Position numbers and translations under genes: made by a program
Shown here: one piece after another, positions 27,173-35,440 of the stretch
Layout of the letters: each line of letters starts with the position of its first letter
Numbering within the stretch: the first letter of the stretch is position 1
Source of the DNA: Pseudoxanthomonas winnipegensis
GTDB lineage: Bacteria > Pseudomonadota > Gammaproteobacteria > Xanthomonadales > Xanthomonadaceae
Length of the DNA: 64,000 nt
Assembly: GCF_004283755.1 (NCBI RefSeq)
Contig: NZ_SHMH01000001.1
Coordinates: 248,001 to 312,000, forward strand
Direction of reading: 5' to 3'
Notes under the pieces: generated by a model
Database searches by the model: none
Told to the model about the DNA's origin: nothing
What the model saw: the letters and a program-made list of their open reading frames with translations, nothing else

Positions 27173-28462
27173 GTGCAAGTTCTGCTCGACCTCATCGCAC
27201 GCCACACCTCGGGCCACGCCGTCGGCGTGACCTCGATCTGCTCGGCGCATCCTCTCGTCATCGAAGCCGCGCTGCATCACGCCCAGCGCACCGGACAGGA
27301 TCTGGTGCTGTTCGAGGCCACCTGCAACCAGGTCAACCAGGACGGTGGCTATACCGGCATGACGCCGGCCGACTTCGTCGCCTTCGTGCACGGCATCGCC
27401 CGGCGCGTGGGCTTCGATGTCTCGCGCATCGCGCTGGGCGGCGATCACCTGGGGCCGAACCCGTGGACAACGCTGGAAGCGTCGGCCGCGATGGACAAGG
27501 CCGAGGTGATGGTCGCCGCCTACGTCGCGGCGGGCTTCCGCAAGGTCCACCTGGACTGCTCGATGGCCTGCGCGGGCGATCCCGAGCCGCTGCCGGAGGC
27601 GCAGATCGTGCAGCGCGCCGTGCGCCTGGCGCGTGCGGCCGAGGCCGCCTGGCAGCAGGCCGGCGGCGAGGCCCCGGTCTACGTGATCGGCACCGAGGTC
27701 CCGGTTCCCGGCGGCGCTACCGAAGCCATCGAGGGCCTGGCCGTGACCACGCCGGAAGCGGCGCTGGCCACCATCGAGGCCCATCGCGTCGCCTTCGTCG
27801 AGGCCGGACTGGAGGCCGCCTGGCAGCGCGTGGTCGCCTCGGTCGTGCAGCCCGGCGTGGAGTTCGACCACCACAGCGTCGTCGACTACGGGCCCGACAA
27901 GGCCGTGGCGCTGAGCCGGTCGATCACCACCGTGCCCAACATGGTCTTCGAGGCGCACTCCACCGACTACCAGACCCGCGATGCGCTGGCCGCGCTGGTG
28001 CGCGATCACTTCGCCATCCTCAAGGTGGGCCCGGGCCTGACCTTCGCCCTGCGTGAGGCGCTGTGGGCGCTGGATGCGATCGAGCGCGAGTGGATCGAGC
28101 CGGCCCGTCAGGCGCGCCTGCGCGAGGTCGTGCTGCAACGCCTGCACGCCGAGCCCGGCCACTGGCGCCGCTACTACCACGGCCAGGGCCACGCGCTGGA
28201 CATCGACCTGCAGTACAGCCTGTCCGACCGCATCCGCTACTACTGGCCGGATGCGCGCATCGAACAGGCGCGCCTGCAGCTGTTCGACAACCTGCGGCGC
28301 GACCCGCCGCCGATCTCGCTGGTCAGCCAGTTCCTTCCCCACGCATTGCACGCCCTCCGCACCGGAACCGCGACGCTCGACCCGCAGTCCCTGGCCATGG
28401 CCCACGTCAGTGCCGTTCTCGATGAGTATCACCATGCATGCCATGACCAAGACCGTTCCTGA
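27173..28462 (+). CDS. agaZ: AgaZ/KbaZ/GatZ family protein (tagatose pathway)
   Basis: Protein of 429 residues, close to E. coli AgaZ/KbaZ (426). Strong matches: GVTSICSAHPLVIEAAL, FEATCNQVNQDGGYTGMTPA, LGGDHLGPNPW, KVHLDCSMAC, VIGTEVPVPGGA, FEAHSTDYQT, HFAILKVGPGLTFALREALW and RYYWPD. The family was described as the non-catalytic subunit of class II tagatose-1,6-bisphosphate aldolase; comparative genomics of GalNAc pathways has instead proposed a tagatose-6-phosphate kinase role. No KbaY/GatY aldolase partner and no PfkB kinase lie nearby, which fits a role that does not need KbaY, or an unlinked partner. GTG 27173 start, 16 bases after the permease stop; the 3' end overlaps agaS. Confidence 0.93.
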   Translation: MQVLLDLIARHTSGHAVGVTSICSAHPLVIEAALHHAQRTGQDLVLFEATCNQVNQDGGYTGMTPADFVAFVHGIARRVGFDVSRIALGGDHLGPNPWTTLEASAAMDKAEVMVAAYVAAGFRKVHLDCSMACAGDPEPLPEAQIVQRAVRLARAAEAAWQQAGGEAPVYVIGTEVPVPGGATEAIEGLAVTTPEAALATIEAHRVAFVEAGLEAAWQRVVASVVQPGVEFDHHSVVDYGPDKAVALSRSITTVPNMVFEAHSTDYQTRDALAALVRDHFAILKVGPGLTFALREALWALDAIEREWIEPARQARLREVVLQRLHAEPGHWRRYYHGQGHALDIDLQYSLSDRIRYYWPDARIEQARLQLFDNLRRDPPPISLVSQFLPHALHALRTGTATLDPQSLAMAHVSAVLDEYHHACHDQDRS

Positions 28463-29606
28463 GCTCCTCGGCGTGCCCGAGGCCGAGCTGGAGGCCAGCC
28501 ACGCCATCTGGACCGCGCGCGAGATCGCCCAGCAGCCGCGGCTGCTGCGCCGCACCCATGCGCTGATCGCCGACCTGCACGCGCAGCTGCAGGCCTTCGC
28601 CGGGCCGATCGCCAACGATCCGACCGCGCGCGTGATCCTCACCGGCGCGGGCACATCGGCCTATATCGGCCAGTGCCTGGCGCCGCTGCTGGACCGTGCG
28701 CTGGCCGCGCGGGTGGACGCGGTGCCGACCACCGATCTGGTGTGCGCGCCGCAGCTGTATCTGGACCCGGCGCAACCGCTGCTGCTGATCTCCTTCGGCC
28801 GCTCGGGCAACAGCCCGGAGAGCATCGCCGCGGTCGAGCTGACCGAGTCGCTGGTGCGCGACGTGCGCCATCTGGTGGTGACCTGCAACGCGCAGGGCAA
28901 GCTGGCCACCGCGCCGGTCAGGCAGGCGATGACCGTGACGCTGCCGGAAGAGACGCACGACACCAGCTTCGCGATGACCTCCTCCTTCAGCTGCATGATG
29001 TACGCCGCCCTGGCTGCGCTGCTGCCGGCCGGCGCGCTGGATGCGCGCATCGCGCCGATCGCGCAGGCGATCGAGGCGGTGATCCAGGACGCGCTGCCGC
29101 TGCTGCAGGCCCTGGCCAACGCCCGCCACGACCGCGTCGTGTATCTGGGCAGTGGGCTGTTCCAGGGCCTGGCGCGCGAGGCCACCCTCAAGCTGGGCGA
29201 GCTGACCAATGGCGCGGTGGCGACCTGCTACGACTCGCCGCTGGGCTTCCGCCATGGGCCCAAGACCTTCGTCACCGCCAAGACCCTGGTGGTGGTGTTC
29301 GTGTCGAACGATCCCTACACCCGCCGCTACGACCACGACCTGATCGACGAACTGCGCCGCGACGGCGTGGCCGCGCGCGTGATCGAGATCTCCGCCCGGC
29401 CGCGCAGCGACGATGCCGACACGCTGGCCGTGCCCGGCCTGGCCCAGGCCGCGGACGTGGACCTGCTGTGGCCCTACGTGGCCGCCGCGCAGATCTACGC
29501 CTTCGCGCATGCGCGCGTGCGCGGCGTCACGCCGGACAATCCCAACCCGGCCGGCATCGTCAACCGCGTCGTGCAGGGCGTGCAGCTGTACGCGCTGGAA
29601 TCCTGA
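28443..29606 (+). CDS. agaS: galactosamine-6-phosphate deaminase/isomerase AgaS
   Basis: Cytoplasmic enzyme of 387 residues converting galactosamine-6-phosphate to tagatose-6-phosphate and ammonia. Two SIS domains: the first with VILTGAGTSAYIGQ, VPTTDLV and LLISFGRSGNSPESIAAVEL, the second with VVYLGSGLFQGLAREATLK and CYDSPLGFRHGPK. ETHDTSFAMTSSFS and FVSNDPYTRRYD are nearly word for word those of E. coli AgaS (384 residues), which separates it from GlmS and NagB-II. In-frame ATGs at 28422, 28434 and 28443 are all possible, with no good RBS at any; 28443 gives the family length. It overlaps the end of agaZ, so the operon is tightly coupled. Confident assignment. Confidence 0.93.
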   Translation: MTKTVPELLGVPEAELEASHAIWTAREIAQQPRLLRRTHALIADLHAQLQAFAGPIANDPTARVILTGAGTSAYIGQCLAPLLDRALAARVDAVPTTDLVCAPQLYLDPAQPLLLISFGRSGNSPESIAAVELTESLVRDVRHLVVTCNAQGKLATAPVRQAMTVTLPEETHDTSFAMTSSFSCMMYAALAALLPAGALDARIAPIAQAIEAVIQDALPLLQALANARHDRVVYLGSGLFQGLAREATLKLGELTNGAVATCYDSPLGFRHGPKTFVTAKTLVVVFVSNDPYTRRYDHDLIDELRRDGVAARVIEISARPRSDDADTLAVPGLAQAADVDLLWPYVAAAQIYAFAHARVRGVTPDNPNPAGIVNRVVQGVQLYALES

Positions 29607-29611
29607 GCCCG

Positions 29612-30559
29612 ATGCCTGGGCACGCGCTGTATCTGGGCGTCGATGGCGGCGGCACCAAGACGCGCTTCGCGCTGATCGATGCCGCCGGCACGCTGCTGGC
29701 ACAGACCCAGCTGGGCACCGCCTACCACCCGCAGGTCGGGCTGGACGGCGTGCGCCGCATCCTGGAGGAAGGCATCGCCACCGTGCTGGCGCCGCTGCAG
29801 CGCGGCCGCGAGGACATCGCGCAGGCGTTCTTCGGCCTGCCGGCCTATGGCGAGGACCGCCGCGCCACGGCCGCGCTGGACCTCATCCCCGGCCAGGTGC
29901 TGGGGCACCAGCGCTACGCCTGCGACAACGACATGGTGTGCGGCTGGGCCGGCTCGCTGGCCTGCGCCGACGGCATCAACATCATCGCGGGCACCGGCTC
30001 GATGGGCTATGGGCGGCGTGGCGCGGCCGCGGCGCGCGCCGGCGGCTGGGGCGAGGCGTTCGGCGACGAAGGGTCGGCCCACTGGATCGCCACGCAGGGG
30101 CTCAACGCCTTCTCGCGCATGAGCGATGGCCGCCTGCCGCGCGGGCCCCTGCACGCGATCCTGCGCGCGCACTTCGACCTGGACGACGACCTGGACCTGT
30201 GCGCGCATGTCTATGGCGAGGGCGTCGGCACGCGCGGCGACATCGCCCGCCTGTCCGTGCAGGTGGCGCAGGCCGCCGACGCGGGCGATGCGGTGGCGAT
30301 CGGGATCTTCCAGCAGGCCGGCGAGGAACTGGCGCGGATCGCGCAGGCGCTGCGCGCGCTGCTCGGCTTCGAACCGGGCGAGCCGGTGCCGCTGTCCTAC
30401 TCCGGCGGCGCCTTCAGTGCCGGCGCGCTGCTGATGCAGCCGTTCCAGGCGGCGCTGGCCCGATCGAGCGCGGACTTCGTCCTGCGCACGCCGATCCACC
30501 CCCCGCACTACGGCGCCGCGCTCTACGCGCTGCAGCTGGCCGGCACGGGCCCGCGCTGA
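29612..30559 (+). CDS. BadF/BadG-type sugar kinase, probable GalNAc kinase
   Basis: Kinase of 315 residues of the ASKHA fold. Phosphate-1 motif YLGVDGGGTKTRFALID at 7-23, connecting loop FFGLPAYGEDR, INIIAGTGSMGYGRRG (phosphate-2) and GGWGEAFGDEGSAHWIA (adenosine region) are those of the eukaryotic-type N-acetylglucosamine kinase/BadF family. In GalNAc pathways without a phosphotransferase system, a BadF-type kinase (AgaK) phosphorylates GalNAc at O6 before deacetylation; its place between agaS and a GH27 gene fits that. GlcNAc or another amino sugar cannot be excluded. It begins five bases after agaS. Confidence 0.85.
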   Translation: MPGHALYLGVDGGGTKTRFALIDAAGTLLAQTQLGTAYHPQVGLDGVRRILEEGIATVLAPLQRGREDIAQAFFGLPAYGEDRRATAALDLIPGQVLGHQRYACDNDMVCGWAGSLACADGINIIAGTGSMGYGRRGAAAARAGGWGEAFGDEGSAHWIATQGLNAFSRMSDGRLPRGPLHAILRAHFDLDDDLDLCAHVYGEGVGTRGDIARLSVQVAQAADAGDAVAIGIFQQAGEELARIAQALRALLGFEPGEPVPLSYSGGAFSAGALLMQPFQAALARSSADFVLRTPIHPPHYGAALYALQLAGTGPR

Positions 30560-30602
30560 CCGCCCCGCCGCAGTCCGCCGGCCCCGCAGAAGGAACGAAG
30601 CG

Positions 30603-32447
30603 ATGAATCGATGGCTGCTGGCCTCCCTGCTCGCGCTGTGCGCCTTGCCCGCCGCGGCCGGCCAGCCCAGCGATGCGCTGCAGCCGAGCGCGCGCTTCAG
30701 CGTCTACGGGCACGGCGCGGCGGCCACGCCGCCGATGGGCTTCAACCCCTGGAACGCGTTCCGCACCGAGGTCGATCAGGCGCGGATCCTGTCGGTGGTC
30801 GACGCTCTGCAGCAGCGCGGCCTGCAGCAGGCCGGCTATCGCTACGTCAACCTCGACGATGGCTGGTGGCTGCGGCGCGACGCGCAAGGACGCATCGAGA
30901 TCCGCACGAGCAGGTTCCCCATCGCCAGGCAGGCCGACGGCGGCACCGACTTCCGCGCCTGGACCGACCTGCTGCACGCGCGCGGCTTCAAGGCCGGGCT
31001 GTATACCGATGCCGGCCGCAACGCGTGCTCGCAGGCCTTCGACCGGCATAGCCCCAACCTGCCGGTCGGCAGCGTGGCGCAGCGCGAGATCGGGCTGCAG
31101 GGCTTCGAGGCCTCGGACCTGAAGACGATGTTCCAGGACTGGGGCTTCGACTATCTGAAGGTCGATGCCTGCGGGCTGGCGGACTTCGGCGCCGACAGCG
31201 AGCCGGTGCGGCAGAGCGGCCATCGCCCGCTGCGGCCGCTGATCGTGCGTGGCGACGCGCAGCGCACCGATGCCGACGCGGTGGAGACGCGCTACGCCCG
31301 CATCGGGCGGCTGCTGGCCGACCTCAATGCGGACGACGATTTCGTGCTGTCGATCTGCCCTTGGGGCGAGGCCGGCGTGCGCGACTGGGGCGGCGCGCAC
31401 GGCAACCTGTGGCGCACGAGTCCGGATATCGAGCCCACCTGGGCCAGCATGCTGCACAACTTCGATTCGGCCTCGCGTCGCGAGCTCTACGCCGGCCCGG
31501 GGCGCTGGAACGACCCGGACATGCTGGCGATCGGGCTGGGCGAGTTCGACGCGCAGCATCTGGCGCAGGCGCGCACGCATTTCTCGCTGTGGGCGATGCT
31601 GTCGGCGCCGTTGCTGCTGGGCTTCGATCTGCGCAGCGCGCCGCAGCCGCTGATCGATCTGCTGTCCAATCCCGAGGTGATCGCGATCGACCAGGACCCG
31701 GCCGGGAACCAGGCGGTGCTGGTCTCCGATTCCGGCGGGCTGCAGCTGCTGGTCAAGCCGCTGGCGGCGCGCGGCGAGCGTGCGGTGCTGCTGTTCAATC
31801 GCGGCGAGGCGCCAGCCACGGCGCAGGTCACGCCGGCGCAGATGAAGCTGGCCGAGGCCGGCTTCAGCGCGCGCGACCTGTGGCAGCGCAAGGATCTGAC
31901 GCAGACGCGCGGCAGCCTGCGGTTCGCGCTCGCCCCGCGCGAGGTCGTGCTGCTCAAGGTCAGCGGCACGCCGGTGCAGGCCGGCGGCGCCCTGCTCAGC
32001 GAGCTGACCGCGCGCGTCCATGTGGCCGCCGATGGCCTGCCGCTCTACAGCACGCGGTTCGACCAGCCGGCCGGCACGCCCCGCGCCGACCTCACCCCCG
32101 ACGGCGCGACGCTGCGCGTGGCGGGCAAGGCCTCTCCATACGGCATCGGCGCCCACGCCGACTCGCGCCTGGAAGTCGCCACGCGCGGAGATTTCGTGCG
32201 CTTCCGCGCGCGGGTCGGACCGCAGGACGACGCGGCGCCGGTGCGAGACCGTGTCGTGTTCCGCGTCTACGGCGACGGCCGGCTGCTGCACGCCACCGCG
32301 CCGCTGGGCGCGCATCAGGCGGCCACGCTCGACCTGCCGATCGACGGCGTGCGCACGCTGGAGCTGGTGGCCGAGGCACAGGACACCTCCGCAGGCGCCC
32401 TGCCGCCGGTGATCGCCTGGGCCGACGCGCGGCTGCTCGAACGCTAG
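30603..32447 (+). CDS. GH27 alpha-galactosidase / alpha-N-acetylgalactosaminidase with C-terminal NPCBM domain
   Basis: Secreted enzyme of 614 residues with a signal peptide (MNRWLLASLLALCALPAAAG). The GH27 barrel covers about 44-330: TPPMGFNPWNAF, YRYVNLDDGWW, the nucleophile Asp188 in DYLKVDACGL and the probable acid/base Asp275 in LWRTSPDIEP, then YAGPGRWNDPDMLAIG. An all-beta domain follows, then an NPCBM carbohydrate-binding module from about 475 to the end (YGIGAHADSRLEVATRG). The loop that reads the sugar C2 group is SICPWGEAG (Cys252-Pro253-Trp254), whereas classical alpha-galactosidases have CEW and NAGA enzymes have CSW. AAGGA precedes ATG 30603. Last gene of the operon. Galactose versus GalNAc preference is unresolved. 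Confidence 0.9.
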   Translation: MNRWLLASLLALCALPAAAGQPSDALQPSARFSVYGHGAAATPPMGFNPWNAFRTEVDQARILSVVDALQQRGLQQAGYRYVNLDDGWWLRRDAQGRIEIRTSRFPIARQADGGTDFRAWTDLLHARGFKAGLYTDAGRNACSQAFDRHSPNLPVGSVAQREIGLQGFEASDLKTMFQDWGFDYLKVDACGLADFGADSEPVRQSGHRPLRPLIVRGDAQRTDADAVETRYARIGRLLADLNADDDFVLSICPWGEAGVRDWGGAHGNLWRTSPDIEPTWASMLHNFDSASRRELYAGPGRWNDPDMLAIGLGEFDAQHLAQARTHFSLWAMLSAPLLLGFDLRSAPQPLIDLLSNPEVIAIDQDPAGNQAVLVSDSGGLQLLVKPLAARGERAVLLFNRGEAPATAQVTPAQMKLAEAGFSARDLWQRKDLTQTRGSLRFALAPREVVLLKVSGTPVQAGGALLSELTARVHVAADGLPLYSTRFDQPAGTPRADLTPDGATLRVAGKASPYGIGAHADSRLEVATRGDFVRFRARVGPQDDAAPVRDRVVFRVYGDGRLLHATAPLGAHQAATLDLPIDGVRTLELVAEAQDTSAGALPPVIAWADARLLER

Positions 32448-32519
32448 CGCGCGTCGCTGATCATGCCCAGGCGCTTCCCGCTTGGTCTGTGGCCTGGGAA
32501 CGCATGGCCTTGAGGCGCC

Positions 32520-33077
32520 TCAAGGTCGCCAGTTCGCGTTGCGCTCCCAGAACGCCACCGCGCGCCGATACGCCTCGCGGTCCAGCGGCACGCCGGAGCC
32601 GCCCTCCTCCACGCCCAGCGCGTTGCGCAGCATGGTGATCGGAGCCATCGGGATCTCCTCCGGCTCGGCGGTGTACAGGCAGCCGACCACGCCCCAGTCC
32701 GCGTCGATGGCCTCGCCCTCCCTGGCCAGCTGCGCGCGGCTGTAGAGGATCGGCAGCAGGTACTCGGCGCGCGGGGCCTGCACGCCCTCGAACCAGCGCA
32801 CCAGCACCGGCAGTTCGGCCGAGGTGCGCGCCTCGTAGGCCGAACGCAGCAGATGCCGGTTGTCGGCGGTGATCGGCACGGTCAGGCAGCGGGTCGAGGT
32901 CCAGTTGCGGTGCACGTGCAGCTTGCAGAACGGCGCGTAGCCGTCGAGCACGCGCAGCGGCGTATGGGCGTTGAGATAGGCCTCGAAGCCTTCCGCGGTG
33001 CAGTCCTGGATGGTGTTGCCGCGCGGCGTGCGCGGGAACAGCCGCGCACGCGCGAACGGGGTCAGCACGATCGACAT
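32520..33077 (-). CDS. DUF3228 family protein
   Basis: Cytoplasmic protein of 185 residues of the DUF3228 family: PFARARLFPRTPRGNTIQDCTAEGF, APFCKLHVHRNWTS, LLRSAYEARTSAELPVLVRWF and EYLLPILYSRAQLAREG, ending in a helical segment. Function is unknown throughout the family. It starts six bases after the stop of the M14 carboxypeptidase gene, so the two form an operon, convergent with the sugar operon. The 72-base gap to GH27 has no clear terminator. Confidence 0.85.
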   Translation of the reverse strand: MSIVLTPFARARLFPRTPRGNTIQDCTAEGFEAYLNAHTPLRVLDGYAPFCKLHVHRNWTSTRCLTVPITADNRHLLRSAYEARTSAELPVLVRWFEGVQAPRAEYLLPILYSRAQLAREGEAIDADWGVVGCLYTAEPEEIPMAPITMLRNALGVEEGGSGVPLDREAYRRAVAFWERNANWRP

Positions 33078-33083
33078 CGCGCC

Positions 33084-34007
33084 TCAGCCCCGCTGCGCCA
33101 GCGCGTAGTCGATCGCCGCGCGGATCGCCGCCACCTGCGCGTCGTTGCACTGCTGCGGCGTGGCGCGCGGGCTGTCGGGATAGACCTCGGTGGTGGTGCG
33201 ATAGGGCGCGTCGGTGATGCCGGCGCACAGGCCCAGGGCCTTGCAGTCGTATTCGATCACGCCCGGGGCGACCGCCGGCGAGCCGATCAGCGTACCGTCC
33301 GGGTCGGCCGGGGCGATGTGGGTCACCTTGGCCACCGCGGCGTTGACCGCCTGCTGGAAGGCTGGCGCCGGCGCGGCGCTGTCGGCGCACAGATAGAAGC
33401 CGTCGGGGATCGTGCCCGGCACATAGGGCTTGCCGTCGCGCGCGGCCAGCGCCGGGCGGAACTCGGTCTCGTCGCTGTCGGTGGTCTCGTGCAGGTCGAT
33501 GTGCATCACGATGCCGGCGCGCAGCGGCGCGATCAGCGCCAGCAGGGCGGCCGATTCGGCGGCCGGGCTGTGCGCGCGGAAGTTGCGGTTGGGGTCGAGC
33601 GCGTCGGGGTTCCAGCGGTGGATGCGCTCGTAGCCCCACGGGCTCACGCACGGCACCACCAGCAGGTTGGCGCGGCCGGCGTAAGCGGCGGCGTGGTGTT
33701 CGAGGAACTGCAGCGCGCCCTGCACGCCGCTGGTCTCGTAGCCGTGCACGCCGCCGGTGACCAGCATGGTCGGCAGCGCCGGGTCCCAGGAGCGGCTGCG
33801 CACGGCGAACAGGTCGTACTGGTCCGCGTCGTAGTCCAGATGGCCATACGGCGCGACGTCGAAGCGCGCACGCAGCGCTTCGATCCGGGCCAGCACCTCG
33901 TCGGCATAGCCGCGTTTGCGGGTCTGGGCGGCGCGCCACTGCGCCTTCTCGGCCGCGCCCCAGGGGCGGCCCGGCGTGCCGATGGAAAGGGACGTGGACA
34001 CGGTCAT
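33084..34007 (-). CDS. M14-family zinc carboxypeptidase / deacylase-like protein
   Basis: Protein of 307 residues without a signal peptide, so cytoplasmic. Zinc motif VTGGVHGYETSG (His-x-x-Glu) near 90, substrate Arg-like segment SPWGYERIHRWNPDALDPNRNF, third ligand MHIDLHETTDSDETEF (His) and a late Glu region YRTTTEVYPDSP. The family includes metallocarboxypeptidases and succinylglutamate desuccinylase/aspartoacylase-type amide hydrolases; a free-standing cytoplasmic member could act on N-acyl small molecules. That makes it one possible stand-in for the missing deacetylase of the amino-sugar locus, a speculative idea. ATG 34007 was preferred over 34124 because homology starts there. It precedes the DUF3228 gene by six bases. 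Confidence 0.85.
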   Translation of the reverse strand: MTVSTSLSIGTPGRPWGAAEKAQWRAAQTRKRGYADEVLARIEALRARFDVAPYGHLDYDADQYDLFAVRSRSWDPALPTMLVTGGVHGYETSGVQGALQFLEHHAAAYAGRANLLVVPCVSPWGYERIHRWNPDALDPNRNFRAHSPAAESAALLALIAPLRAGIVMHIDLHETTDSDETEFRPALAARDGKPYVPGTIPDGFYLCADSAAPAPAFQQAVNAAVAKVTHIAPADPDGTLIGSPAVAPGVIEYDCKALGLCAGITDAPYRTTTEVYPDSPRATPQQCNDAQVAAIRAAIDYALAQRG

Positions 34008-34144
34008 GCAGCGACACCCTGGCAGCGGAAGGAGGCGCGGGACTTTAGCACCCGCCCGCCGCCCGGCCGGCCGCACCGGACGCTCTCCATGCATCCATCG
34101 CGATGAAGCGATAAGATGCCGCACCCGCCGCCCAACGCCCCGCC

Positions 34145-34975
34145 ATGACGCCGATCAGCCTCGAGTTCTACCCGCCCAAGACCGACGAGCAGCGGGCCCA
34201 GCTGAATCGCACCGCCGAGCGGCTGGCGCGTTACGCGCCGGAGTACGTCTCGTGCACCTTCGGCGCCGGCGGCTCGACCCTGAGCTACACCGCCGAAACG
34301 GTGCGCCACCTCAAGCAGCACCACGGCTTCGACGCCGCCCCGCACCTGTCCTGCGTGGGCGGCAGCCGCGAGGAGATCCGCGAGCTGCTCAAGCTCTACC
34401 GCGCCATCGGCTGCAAGCGCATCGTCGCGCTGCGCGGCGACCTGCCCTCGGGCATGGGCCATGCGGGCGACCTGCGCTATGCCTCCGAGCTGATCGCCTT
34501 CATCCGCGCCGAGCACGGCGATGCGTTCCAGCTGGAAGTCGGCGCCTATCCGGAAACCCATCCGCAGGCCAGCGACGCGCTGTCGGACCTGAAGCACTTC
34601 AAGGCCAAGGTCGACGCTGGCGCCGATGCGGCCATCACCCAGTACTTCTACAACGCCGATGCCTATTTCGGCTTCGTGGAAGCGGTGCGCAGGCTGGGCG
34701 TGGAGATCCCGATCATTCCCGGGATCATGCCGATCGCCAACTTCGCCCAGCTGCGGCGCTTCTCCGAACAGTGCGGCGCGGAGATCCCGCGCTGGATCGC
34801 CAAGCGCATGGCGGCCTACGGCGACGACGCGGCGGCGGTGAAGGACTTCGGCGCCGACGTGGTCGCCCAGCTGTGCCAGCGCCTGATCGACGGCGGCGCG
34901 CCGTCGCTGCACTTCTACACGCTCAATCTGGCCAAGCCCACGCAGACGGTGCTGCAGCGGCTGGGGATTCGCTAG
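34145..34975 (+). CDS. metF: methylenetetrahydrofolate reductase
   Basis: Flavoenzyme of 276 residues reducing 5,10-methylene-THF to 5-methyl-THF, the methyl donor for methionine synthase. N-terminus ISLEFYPPKTDE, with the catalytic Glu of the SFEFFPPKT motif, then VSCTFGAGGS, HLSCVGGSREEI, ALRGDLPSG (FAD loop), DAAITQYFYN and IPIIPGIMPIANFAQ are all conserved. It is a short bacterial form without a C-terminal regulatory domain. A -10-like TAAGAT lies at 34112-34117; no SAH or SAM riboswitch precedes it. In several relatives metF is close to ahcY; here the two are about 23 kb apart with the toxin-antitoxin, uptake and sugar loci between. Confidence 0.95.
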   Translation: MTPISLEFYPPKTDEQRAQLNRTAERLARYAPEYVSCTFGAGGSTLSYTAETVRHLKQHHGFDAAPHLSCVGGSREEIRELLKLYRAIGCKRIVALRGDLPSGMGHAGDLRYASELIAFIRAEHGDAFQLEVGAYPETHPQASDALSDLKHFKAKVDAGADAAITQYFYNADAYFGFVEAVRRLGVEIPIIPGIMPIANFAQLRRFSEQCGAEIPRWIAKRMAAYGDDAAAVKDFGADVVAQLCQRLIDGGAPSLHFYTLNLAKPTQTVLQRLGIR

Positions 34976-35060
34976 GGACGCGCGGTTGGGCATCCCCTTG
35001 GAGCGCAGTGCTCCCGCGGAAACGGGGAGCTGGGGTCTTTGGCCCTCGTGGGGGGAGTCA

Positions 35061-35397
35061 CAGGGTTCCCGCGTTCGCGGGAACGACGAGGTGAGGTCTC
35101 GCCGCTGCGTGCGGTGCGCGCCGTAAACCTGGCCGCTCGCCGGAACCCACGCGCTCGCCGGAAAGCGCCACCGGATGCGCGCGCCAACCCCAAAGCTCGT
35201 CATCCCCGCGAATGCGGGGATCCAGGGACGTTCGGACAGGCCGCGCAACGTCCATGGGCTCCCGCGTTCGCGGGAACGACGGCGGGTTTTGCAGCGGCTT
35301 CCGGTCTTTCGTTCTTCTCAGCCGTGGTAGCCCTCCGGCCACGGCGGCGATGGGCTGCACAGGTCAGGCCACATCGCCGGCATGCCGGCTCCCACCC
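35061..35397. repeat. cluster of palindromic extragenic repeats
   Basis: The 465-base gap 34976-35440 has no gene. It carries three palindromes of the CCCGCGTTCGCGGG type (about 35065-35087, 35200-35222 and 35258-35280, the middle one variant) and one imperfect pair of the GGAGCCGCCATGGCGGCGAT family (about 35338-35397). The composition is a scrap yard of mobile hairpins, often seen behind monocistronic genes in this family. Confidence 0.6.
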
Positions 35398-35440
35398 TCG
35401 TCATGGACTTCAGCTTGGCTGGGGTAGGCTGCGCCCCTTC

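Noticed and set aside
34081..34144. A riboswitch upstream of metF
   Set aside because: The 5' region is short and lacks SAH or SAM aptamer blocks; only a -10-like element is seen.
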